Source: Anaeramoeba ignava
Lineage: Eukaryota > Metamonada > Anaeramoebidae
Reading direction: 5' to 3'
Assembly (NCBI GenBank): GCA_028826165.1
Contig: JAPDFW010000109.1
Location: 124,001-188,000 of the forward strand
DNA length: 64,000 nucleotides
In this document: positions 10,692 through 20,954 of the stretch, in pieces
Layout: each line of letters opens with the position of its first letter
Numbering within the stretch: the stretch's first letter is position 1
The notes under the pieces: generated by a model
What the model was told of the DNA's origin: nothing
Databases searched by the model: none
What the model saw: only the letters and a program-made list of their open reading frames with translations
Translations under genes and position numbers: made by a program

Positions 10692-12107
10692 TCAAATCAA
10701 ATTTAAATTTATATTATTAATCAATTTCTCTTCAATTCTAATTCTTGTTTTGTTAAAATTTGTTTGTATTTCTGGAAATTGCTCTTCAGGAAAAATTATA
10801 TTCAAACATTCTTTTCGAAAAGAGAAATCAAAGGAACGAGAAATTATTCTTGTGAATGAAAATGAGACTGTTGATGAAATTTCTCGAATTTTTTGTGTTT
10901 TTTTGCTTCCATTGATCCTTTTTTTTGTAACAACAATCTTCTTTTCTTTGAATAATTTTCCTAAACTTTGAGAAATGGAATTATCCAAAATGGGAATAAA
11001 TTCAGTTTTTTGGTTTTGTAAATTTTGGAAAGGAAGTTGATTTTCTATTTGAATATTTAGGAAACATATTAGATTAGAGTTGGCAGAATTAAAAGGAGAT
11101 GAAATTGGAAATGAAATTGGAGACAAATACAATTCGTTGAAATATTGTGGGAAACACTTTTTTGGATTGAGTAAACTTATTCCAAATTTCCACCAACTAA
11201 AATGAGTTTCGAGAAAATCCTGAAAAAATTCAGAAATGGTTGATTCGTTATTTTGAAAAAAAGGGAATGGTTGATTATTGATATAAATTTGGATAATTAA
11301 ATTTTGGTGATTTGATCCATTTTTAAAAAGAAAACAATAAGATTGACAAGTAATTTTTTCTGATGAAGAGATTGAATGGAAAATTTTTGGTTTTTTGGAT
11401 AAGTTTTGCTGTTCAACTTCAAAAAGATCTAAAATTCCTTTTTTCCAAAAGAGTGGAACATTTTGAGAATTTTGATTTTTAGATTTTTGAGTTATTTTTT
11501 CGAATTGGAAAAGGGAATCAAAGAATTCAATCTGGAAAATGGTTTTTGGATTAGGAATTTTGAACAAAAGAAGAATTTTTTTAATATTCTGGATTAATAA
11601 AGGAAGATTTTTATCTTTTGGATTTGAAATTCTAAAGGAAATTGAATTTGAATTTGAATTTGAATTTGAATTTGAATTTAAGAATCTTTTTGAAATTAAT
11701 TTAAAATCATTTGAATCTTTTAAAAATTGATAAGAATTTTGAATTTTTTTTCCTTTAAAAATGGAAATGATTTGAAAAATTTTTTCTTGATTAATTGATT
11801 TTTGATAAATTTCTTTCATTAATATTTTTAAATTTTCTTCATTAAAAATTTGGGAATTATTTGTAATTTTTGTTTTAACTTTAAATTGGATTGAATCTTC
11901 TAAGTTTATTAAAGAAATTTTAATTAATTTGAATTTAATTTTGAAAGGGTTTGAATTTTCTTGTTTTTTTTGAAATAAAAAAGAAAGAATTTTTTCAATT
12001 AAAAAGAAAATGAATGATTGAAAATTGATTTTATATTTCCAAATAAAAAAAGGGTTTTTGAATTGATTTTGATGAAACAATGAATTATTAGAATTTTTTC
12101 CAAACAT
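10692..12107 (-). CDS. Unrecognised 471-aa protein
   Basis: Single uninterrupted frame starting at an ATG behind a T-rich leader (12108-12150). Visible features: a hydrophobic N-terminal stretch (SFIFFLIEKILSFLF), an SN repeat (about residues 145-155) encoded by TTTGAA-type hexamers, a central SWWKFGISLLNPKKCFPQYF segment, a basic patch (KKIVVTKKRINGSKK), and a C-terminal VSFSFTRIISRSFDFSFRKECLNII helix-like segment. The C-terminal pattern vaguely recalls plant MTOPVIB-type proteins (meiotic topoisomerase VI B-like), but this is memory-level resemblance only and I do not assign it. Non-repetitive, well-structured sequence and a proper leader argue that it is a real gene. Confidence 0.6.
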   Translation of the reverse strand: MFGKNSNNSLFHQNQFKNPFFIWKYKINFQSFIFFLIEKILSFLFQKKQENSNPFKIKFKLIKISLINLEDSIQFKVKTKITNNSQIFNEENLKILMKEIYQKSINQEKIFQIISIFKGKKIQNSYQFLKDSNDFKLISKRFLNSNSNSNSNSNSISFRISNPKDKNLPLLIQNIKKILLLFKIPNPKTIFQIEFFDSLFQFEKITQKSKNQNSQNVPLFWKKGILDLFEVEQQNLSKKPKIFHSISSSEKITCQSYCFLFKNGSNHQNLIIQIYINNQPFPFFQNNESTISEFFQDFLETHFSWWKFGISLLNPKKCFPQYFNELYLSPISFPISSPFNSANSNLICFLNIQIENQLPFQNLQNQKTEFIPILDNSISQSLGKLFKEKKIVVTKKRINGSKKTQKIREISSTVSFSFTRIISRSFDFSFRKECLNIIFPEEQFPEIQTNFNKTRIRIEEKLINNINLNLI

Positions 12108-12179
12108 TTTTTTTTTAAGAAGAAAACAAAAAAAATGAAATAAAAAAATAAAGAAAAATTTGAAATTTTATTTGAAACA

Positions 12180-13409
12180 AAAACAATTGAAATTGAAATT
12201 AAAACAACATTTGAAATTGAAATCAAAATAAATAAATAAAAGTGGAATGAAAATTTTAATCAAAAATAAAATAATCAAAAACAAAAACAAAAACATTTGA
12301 AATTGAATTTGAAATTGAATTTGAAATTAAATTTGAAATTGAATTTGAATTTAAAATTAAATTTGAATTTGAAATTGAATTTGAATTTGAAATTAAAATA
12401 AATAAAAGTGGAATGAAAATTTTAATCAAAAATAAAATAATCAAAAACAAAAACATTTGAAATTGAATTTGAAATTGAAATTGAATTTGAAATTAAAATA
12501 AATAAAAGTGGAATGAAAATTTTAATCAAAAATAAAATAATCAAAAACAAAAACAAAAACATTTGAAATTGAAATTAAATTTGAAATTGAAATTGAAATT
12601 AAATTTGAAATTGAATTTGAATTTGAAATTGAATTTGAATTTGAAACTGAATTTGAAATTGAAATTGAATTTGAATTTGAATTTGAATTTGAATTTGATT
12701 TTGAAATTAAATTTGAAATTAAATTTGAAATTGAATTTGAATTTGAAATTGAAATTGAATTTGAAATTGAAATCAAAATAAATAAATAAATAAAAGTGGA
12801 ATGAAAATTTTGATCAAAAATAAAATAATCAAAAACAAAAACATTTGAAATTGAAATTTGAAATTGAATTTGAATTTGAAATTGAATTTGAATTTGAAAT
12901 TGAAATTGAAATTAAAACAACATTTGAAATTGAAATTGAAATTGAAATTGAAATCAAAATAAATAAATAAATAAAAGTGGAATGAAAATTTTGATCAAAA
13001 ATAAAATAATCAAAAACAAAAACATTTTAAATTAAATTTGAAATTGAAATTGAAATTTGAAATTGAAATTGAAATTGAAATTAAAACAACATTTGAAATT
13101 GAAATCAAAATAAATAAATAAAAGTGGAATGAAAATTTTAATCAAAAATAAAATAATCAAAAACAAAAACATTTGAAATTGAAATTTGAAATTGAAATTA
13201 AATTTGAAATTGAAATTAAATTTGAAATTGAATTTGAAATTGAAATTGAATTTAAAATTGAAATTGAATTTGAAATTGAAATTGAATTTAAAATTGAAAT
13301 TGAATTTGAAATCAAAATAAATAAATAAATAAAAGTGGAATGAAAATTTTAATCAAAAATAAAATAATCAAAAACAAAAACATTTGAAATTAAATTTGAA
13401 ATTGAATTT

Positions 13410-13444
<35 letters not shown>

Positions 13445-13750
13445 TTTGAAATTGAAATTGAAATTGAATTTGAATTTGATTTTGAATTTGAATTTGAATT
13501 TGAATTTGATTTTGAAATTTGATTTTGAAATTGAAATTAAATTTGAAATTGAATTTGAATTTGAAATTGAATTTGAATTTGAAATTGAATTTGAAACTTG
13601 AATTTGAAATTGAAATTGAAATTGAATTTGAATTTGAATTTGATTTTGAAATTAAATTTGAAATTAAATTTGAAATTGAAATTGAATTTGAAATTAAAAC
13701 GACATTTGAAATTGAAATTGAATTTGAAATTAAAAGAAAAGTGGAATGAA
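12180..13750. repeat. Tandem array: GTGGAATGAAAATTTT box alternating with GAAATTGAATTT tracts
   Basis: A conserved block of about 60 bp (AAAGTGGAATGAAAATTTTA, then ATCAAAAATAAAATAATCAA and an AAAAC tail) occurs seven times, starting near 12239, 12406, 12506, 12794, 12975, 13121 and 13332. A partial copy sits at 13739. The blocks are separated by variable-length tracts of GAAATT and GAATTT hexamers, so period varies from about 100 to 290 bp. Frames across it are SN/KL/NF repeats and do not look like genes. Confidence 0.85.
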
Positions 13751-13958
13751 AATAAAAAAAAAATAAAATTTCTCCTTTTTGTTTTTTTAAATTTTTTTTT
13801 TTCTCCTTTTTTTTTCTTAAATTCCATTTTTTTTTAATTAAATTTTTTTTTTTCATTTTTTTCATTTTTTTTTAATTAAAAAAAACAAAAGCAAAAAAAA
13901 AAAAAAATTTAAATTAAAAAAGGAAAAAAAAAAATTTAATAAACAAAAACACAAAAAA
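13751..13958 (+). promoter_or_regulatory. Upstream region of PARP-like gene with TTTTTTCAT leader
   Basis: Homopolymer-rich spacer. TTTTTTTCATTTTTTTCATT lies about 90-110 bp upstream of the ATG at 13959, followed by A-rich sequence up to the start. It is the same motif as at other genes, but farther from the ATG. Confidence 0.4.
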
Positions 13959-16347
13959 ATGACTGATGAGAGTTCAGATCTTAATACTTCTAGCGATGAA
14001 GATGAAGGTATAAATAGAACAAAAAAAGACAAAATCAAACTTGAAACGCATAAAGAAGGAAAAACAAAAGAATTAATTGATTATTTAGCCAAATTACAAA
14101 CAATATTTAAGGAACAAAAAGAAATAAAAAACCGACAAAAAGAAATTCCAAATGAAATAAAGGATTTTGATTTAACAAAACAAAAGGAATTCCAGCATTT
14201 GAAAGACTTTTTGGGAATTTTGTCAAATGAAAAAATACTGGAAAACGAATCAATGAATTTATTTGTTAATTCAATTGATAGTGACTTGATTTATTGGATC
14301 CAAAAAATAAATGAATACCAAGAATTTCTTGAAGAAAAAAAAGACAAAAAAAAAGATGAAAAAACTAAAGCTGAGCAAAAAAAACTCCGTCAAATCAAAA
14401 AGGATATTGAAAAGCTCAAAAAATATTCGGCAAGTTACAAAAAATCAACTCATCCATTTATTCAACTTGAACAGGCAAATTCTTTAATGGATGAAGTGCG
14501 AAAATTTAAGGAATTGAATGACATGTTTTCAAAGCAAAGTGAATCTTGCTTTGAAAATTTATTTGGTTTTTATTTATTAAAGGAGTTGCAACAAATTATG
14601 AAAGAAAAACATTCTTGGTCGCAGTTCTTTTACAATTCAATCCAAAAAAAAATTTTAGCGTTGATATCAAAAGGCAAACAAAAACAAGAACCAAAAATCA
14701 AAGACGAGCAAAAGACTTTAATTCGTGATTACAATATGAATTTAACAAAATGTCAAATCAACAAATCTTTAATGAAAAACAATATCAAGCTGGGAATTGA
14801 AAATGAAACAGTTTCTTTGAAACTTTCTAAAGAAATTGACAAAAAAAAAAGCAGTTATGATAAAATCAGTTTGTCAAGCGGTGATATTTCATTGTTCAAA
14901 TCATTTAAGAATTTAGATTTAAAAAATGACAAGCCAAAATTTAATTATTCAAAGGAAATGCCCAGTAATTTAGAAAATCACAGAAAATTTTCAAATTTAC
15001 CAAAAGACATTAAAAATCTGAAAGCACTTCCAGAGGATATAGAAGCACAATTTAATAAAGAATTCCAACAACTTTCTAGGAATGATGAAACCGATCTTGT
15101 TCGTTCTACTAGCTTAACTGATCTGAATTTTACTAAAAAGCTTCTCCCACATTTAATTTTTTCACATCCAGTTTTGTTAGACTTGAACATGTTTGGATAT
15201 TCTCAAAAAAGCAAGAAAAAACTATTTATCAGCTATCCATTCTATCAAAAAACATTCAAACTCTTAATTGAATCAGAAAAGTATTCGGATTTTTCAATGA
15301 TTTTATATGTTCGTCAGATTCTCTCTTTTCTGGAGTATTTGAACTCAAAGGATTGCTTCCTAAATGTGGATCCATCTCATTTTGTAATTGATGAAGAACA
15401 TCAATCAATCTATCTTTATGATTTAACCAACTTAACATTTTTAGAAGAAAAACAACAAGAACAAGAACAACAAGATAAAAAAGGAAAAAAAGGAAAAAAA
15501 GGAAAAAAAGGAAAAAAAGATAAGAGTAAAGATAAGAATAATGAACAAGAGGATCAAAAAGCTGTCAAAGAAAAACTGGAAGAAGAACAAGAAGAGTCTC
15601 TGAAAAAACTTTTTGAAATCATCCCACTTTTTAAACAGCCAGAATTCCAAATTATTAAAGAAAAAATTTCATCGCCATCTTCTCTTCTCAAGTTGGATTT
15701 CTTTAACAATTTTTTACCTTTCCCATATCTTCCTGTTAACGACACAGATTTATGGAAACCAAAAGAACTTTTACCACCAAATCCTTTATATTATCAAATC
15801 AAAGACATGGTTTATTCTTCTGCTTTATCTTTTGAAGGCAATTTATCACTTAATCCTTTTTTTAAGATCATTTCAGTTAAAATGATTGGAAATCCAAAAA
15901 CTTGGAATGATTATTTCATTTATAAAATCCAGAACAAAAAAGAACTAGAAGAAAGCAAAAACAATGAAAACAAAAAGAAAAAGAAAGAAAAAGAAATTGA
16001 TTCTGCTTTTAAAATTAATGATTTTGGAGAGTTTTATTTATTTCATGGGAGCTTTATTTGATGATTTACGTTTGTTTTCTTCTTTTGCTAATCAAACTTT
16101 AAAAAATTCCATTTCAATTCCTTCTGGTTTTCAATTTTCGGATAATTTTTCTTTTATTACAAAACAAGCTGTTTCTAATTTTGATTCAAAAGTTTTTTAT
16201 GTTCAATTATGTCGTGTTGTTTTGGGTCAAGATTATTTATCTCAAGTTAAAGAACAAAGAATTTGGGAAATTTATCATTCTAATCAATTTTATCCTGAAT
16301 TTGAAATTGCTTATCAGATTCATATTCCTGAAAAACACAAGAAATAA
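13959..16347 (+). CDS. PARP-like (ADP-ribosyltransferase fold) protein with kinase-like segment
   Basis: About 795 aa once one frame break is allowed for. The N-terminal 400 residues are lysine/glutamate-rich and coiled-coil-like. Residues about 430-500 resemble a protein-kinase core (YVRQILSFLEYLNSKDCFLN, then PSHFVIDE and YLYDLTN) but lack the HRD and DFG residues. A GKK/KDK low-complexity insert follows. The C-terminus reads as a PARP catalytic domain: KIISVKMIGNPKTWNDYFIY, LFHG, then VQLCRVVLGQ and WEIYHSNQFYPEFEIAYQI. The NAD-binding His is present in LFHG. The canonical YFA tyrosine aligns with Ser (NFSFITKQAVS) and the catalytic Glu position with Ile, as in mono-ADP-ribosylating or inactive members. 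The break is at the GGG of 16047-16049; removing one G gives LFHGALFDDLRLF in frame. PARP family call is good; kinase-like segment is tentative. Confidence 0.7.
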
Positions 16348-16349
16348 TT

Positions 16350-17162
16350 CTTTTTTTTTCTTTTCTTTTCTTTTCTTTTCTTTTTCTTTTCTTTTCAATT
16401 CAATTCAATTTTTTTCAATTCAATTTTCAATTCAATTTTCAATTCAATTTTCAAAATTTTAAAAAAAAAATAAAAATAAAAATAAAAAGATTAAAATTAA
16501 ATTATTTATTCCACTTTTTTTTGAATTAAATTTATTTTATTTTTGAATAAGTTTTAAATTAATATTAATAAAAAAAAGAATAAATTTAAATCATTTTGAA
16601 TAAGTTTTAAATAAATTAATAAATAAAAATAAAAATTAAAAAAAATTAAAATTAAATTATTTAATCTAATTTTTGAATAATAAAAAGAATTAAATTAAAT
16701 TTACTTTTTGAATAAATTTATTTTATTTTTGAATAAGTTTTAAATTAATATTAATAAAAAAAAGAATAAATTTAATTCATTTTGAATAAGTTTTAAATAA
16801 ATTAATAAATAAAAATAAAAAGATTAAAATTAAATTATTTATTCCACTTTTTTTTGAATTAAATTTATTTTATTTTTGAATAAAAAGATTAAAATTTTAT
16901 AAATTACTTTTTGAATTAAAAATTAATTTTTGAATAAGTTTTAAATTAATTTAATAAAAAGAATTTTTAAATTAATTTGAATAATTTTTGAATAAAAATA
17001 AAAAGATTAAAATTAAATTATTTATTCCACTTTTTTTTTTGAATTAAATTTAATTTATTTTTAAATAAGTTTTAAATTAATATTAATAAAAAAAAGAATA
17101 AATTTAAATCATTTTAAATAAGTTTTAAATAAAAAAAAAAAGAAAAAAAGAATAAAAAAAAA
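16350..17162. repeat. AT-rich repeat, GAATAAGTTTTAAATTAATA type (type B)
   Basis: After a TTTTC tract this spacer holds diverged copies of a unit with TTATTCCACTTTTTTTTGAA, then GAATAAGTTTTAAATTAATA and AAAGAATAAATTTAAATCAT. Boxes occur near 16507, 16843 and 17022. Related units recur at 18222-18480 and 20217-20330. No gene is visible. Confidence 0.75.
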
Positions 17163-17242
17163 TGACAGCAATGGGATTCGAACCCACGTCCTTACGGAAT
17201 AGCGCCTTAAGCTACCGCCTTAGACCACTCGGCCATACTGTC
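17163..17242 (-). tRNA. tRNA-Leu(AAG)
   Basis: Reading the minus strand, acceptor GACAGTA pairs with TGCTGTC plus discriminator A. The D-arm contains GGCCGAGTGGTCTAAGGC. The anticodon stem GTAGC/GCTAT encloses loop TTAAGGC, giving anticodon AAG. The variable arm is long (TCC-GTAA-GGA), as expected for leucine. The T-arm is GTGGG-TTCGAAT-CCCAT. The A box (TGGCCGAGTGG) and B box (GGTTCGAATCC) are intact. A run of T on the minus strand directly after the gene would serve as Pol III terminator. No intron. Confidence 0.96.
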
Positions 17243-17249
17243 TTTATTT

Positions 17250-20200
17250 TATTTAAATTTTTTTTTTAAAATTTTATCTATTTATTCTATTCTTTTTATT
17301 TTTTATTTATTTTAATTATAAAAATATAAATGAAATTAAATATAATTAAATTAAATAGTATTTATAATTATTTATTAAATTATCTGAATAAAATAAATTT
17401 ATTATTAAAATAGATTAAATTATATTTTATTCAATTTAAATTATTTATTCCACTTTTTTTCAATTTAATAATAAAAATATAAATCAAATTAAATATAATT
17501 AAATTAAATATTATTTATAATTATTTATTAAATTATCTGAATAAAATAAATTTATTATTAAAATAGGTTAAAATTATATTTTATTCAATTTAAATTATTT
17601 ATTCCACTTTTTTTCAATTTAATTATAAAAATATAATCCGAAATTAAATATAATTAAATTAAATAGTATTTATAATTATTTATTAAATTATCTAAATAAA
17701 ATAAATTTATTATTAAAATATATTAAATTATATTTTATTCAATTTAAATTATTTATTCCACTTTTTTCAATTTAATAATAAAAATATAAATCAAATTAAA
17801 TATAATTAAATTAAATATTATTTATAATTATTTATTAAATTATCTAAATAAAATAAATTTATTATTAAAATAGATTAAAATTATATTTTATTCAATTTAA
17901 ATTATTTATTCCACTTTTTTTTAAATTTAATAATAAAAATATAAATGAAATTAAATATAATTGAATTAAATAGTATTTATAATTATTTATTAAATTATCT
18001 AAATAAAATAAATTTATTATTAAAATAGATTAAATTATATTTTATTTTAATTTAAATTATTTATTCCACTTTTTTTCAATTTAATAATAAAAATATAAAT
18101 TAAATTAAATATAATTAAATTAAATATTATTTATAACTATTTATTAAATTATTTAAATAAAATAAATTTATTATTAAAATAAGATTAAAATTATATTTTA
18201 TTCAATTTAAATTATTTATTCCACTTTTTTTTGAATTAAATTTAATTAATTTTAAAATAAGTTTTAAATTAAATTAAATTATTTATTCCACTTTTTGAAT
18301 TAAATTTAATTAATTTTAAAAATAAAAAGATTTTTAAATTAATATTAATAAAAAGAATAAATTTAAATCATTTTAAATAAGTTTTAAATAATAAAAAAAA
18401 GAATAAATTTAATTCATTTTGAATAAGTTTTAAATAAATTAATACCGTAAAATAAAAGATTAAAATTAAATTATTTATTCCCTTTTTGAATTAAATTTAT
18501 TTTTTTAATTTTTAAAATTTTAAATCTATTTATTAAAAATTTTAATTTTAATTTATTTTAATAAGTTAAAAATAAAATGAAAAATTAAATAAAATTGAAT
18601 TAAATAGTATTTATAATTATTTATTAAATTATCTAAATAAAATAAATTTATTATTAAAATTTTATTAAAATTTATTTTATTCAATTTATTTCTTTATTTT
18701 ATTTTTTCAATTTTAATAATAAAAATATAATCCAAATTAAATATAATTAAATTAAATATTATTTATAATTATTTATTAAATTATCTAAATAAAATAAATT
18801 TATTATTAAAATAGGTTAAATTATATTTTATTCAATTTAAATTATTTATTCCACTTTTTTTCAATTTAATAATAAAAATATAAATCGAAATTAAATATAA
18901 TTGAATTAAATATTATTTATAATTATTTATTAAATTATCTGAATAAAATAAATTTATTATTAAAATAGATTAAATTATATTTTATTCAATTTAAATTATT
19001 TATTCCATTTTTTTTCAATTTAATAATAAAAATATAAATGAAATTAAATATAATTGAATTAAATATTATTTATAATTATTTATTAAATTATCTAAATAAA
19101 ATAAATTTATTATTAAAATATATTAAATTATATTTTATTTTAATTTAAATTATTTATTCCATTTTTTTTTTATTTATTTTAATAATAAAAATATAAATCA
19201 AATTAAATATAATTGAATTAAATATTATTTATAATTATTTATTAAATTATCTGAATAAAATAAATTTATTATTAAAATAAGATTAAATTATATTTTATTC
19301 AATTTAAATTATTTATTCCACTTTTTTTCAATTTAATAATAAAAATATAATCCAAATTAAATATAATTAAATTAAATATTATTTATAATTATTTATTAAA
19401 TTATTTAAATAAAATAAATTTATTATTAAAATAGATTAAAATATATATTTTATTTAATTTAAATTATTTATTCCACTTTTTCAATTTAATAATAAAAATA
19501 TAAATCAAATTAAATATAATTAAAATTTTTAAATAAATATTTATAAAATTATTTAAATAAAATAATTTTTGAATAAGTTTTAAAAATAAATTAATAAATA
19601 AAAATTTTATTTAAATTTAAATTATTTATTCCACTTTTTTTTAATTAATAAAAATATAATTTTAAATAAAATATTTAAATTAAAAGTATTAATAAATTTA
19701 ATAAATTTAAATAATTTAAAATAATTTTAAATAAAAAGATTAAAAAATATTTTATTCAAAAAAATTATTTATTCACTTTTTCAATTTAATAATAAAAATA
19801 TAATCCAAATTAAATATAATTAAATTAAATATTATTTATAATTATTTATTAAATTATTGAATTTAAATTTATTTTTAAAATTATATCTAAATTATATTTT
19901 TTATAAATTTAAATTTTTATTTAATAATAAAAAATATAAATGAAATTAAATATAATTGAATTAAACATTATTTATAATTATTTATTAAATTATCTAAATA
20001 AAATAAATTTATTATTAAAAATAAGATTAAAATTATATTTTATTCAATTTAAATTATTTATTCCACTTTTTTTAAATTTAATAATAAAAATATAAACCAA
20101 ATTAAATATAATTGAATTAAATATTATTTATAATTATTTATTAAATTATCTAAATAAAATAAATTTATTATTAAAATATATTAAATTATATTTTATTCAA

Positions 20201-20870
20201 TTTAAATTATTTATTCCACTTTTTTTGAATTAAATTTAATTAATTTTTGAATAAGTTTTAAATTAATAATAAAAAGAATAAATTTAAATCATTTTAAATA
20301 AGTTTTAAATAAAAAAAGAATAAAAATTATTTATTAAATTATCTAAATAAAATAAATTTATTATTAAAATAGATTAAAATATATTTTATTTAAATTTTTA
20401 AAATTTTATCTATTTATTCTATTCTTTTTATTTTTATTTATTTTAATTATAAAAATATAAATCAAATTAAATATAATTAAATTAAATATTATTTATAATT
20501 ATTTATTAAATTATTTAAATAAAATAAATTTATTATTAAAATAGATTAAAAATATATTTTATTTTAATTTAAATTATTTATTCCATTTTTTTCAATTTAA
20601 TAATAAAAATATAATTCAAATTAAATATAATTAAATTAAATATTATTTATAATTATTTATTAAATTATCTAAATAAAATAAATTTATTATTAAAATAGAT
20701 TAAATTATATTTTATTTAATTTAAATTATTTATTCCACTTTTTTTTGAATTTAATAATAAAAATATAATTCAAATTAAATATAATTAAATTAAATATTAT
20801 TAATAATTATTTATTAAATTATCTAAATAAAATAAATTTATTATTAAAATAATATTAAAATGCTCCTTTT
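17250..20870. repeat. Satellite of about 154 bp, roughly 20 units
   Basis: The box TTATTCCACTTTTTTTCAAT recurs with spacing 154, 154, 153, 155 and 155 bp (CAC at 17451, 17605, 17759, 17912, 18067, 18222), and again at 18852, near 19005, 19319, 19474 and later. Between boxes the unit reads ATAAAAATATAAATCAAATT, then AAATATTATTTATAATTATT and AATTATCTAAATAAAATAAA. Type-B units interrupt it at about 18.22-18.48 and 20.22-20.33 kb. No open frame or RNA is visible besides the tRNA at its edge. Confidence 0.9.
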
Positions 20871-20954
20871 TTTTTATTTTGGTTTGTTGTTGATCTTTTG
20901 AAAATAAAATAAATTGAAAAAATAAAAATAAAAAAATAAAAAAAAAGATTTGAA

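Noticed and set aside
12180-13750. CRISPR array
   Set aside because: Regular repeats are present, but spacers are themselves simple repeats of variable length, and the genome is eukaryotic.
16061-16350. Spliceosomal intron to explain the PARP frame change, and likewise for the array breaks
   Set aside because: No GT...AG pair near the breaks retains the conserved residues; one-base changes do.
16350-20870. Transposon or SINE derived from the tRNA
   Set aside because: The tRNA is intact with a terminator, and no tRNA-derived tail, target-site duplication or reverse-transcriptase frame is seen.
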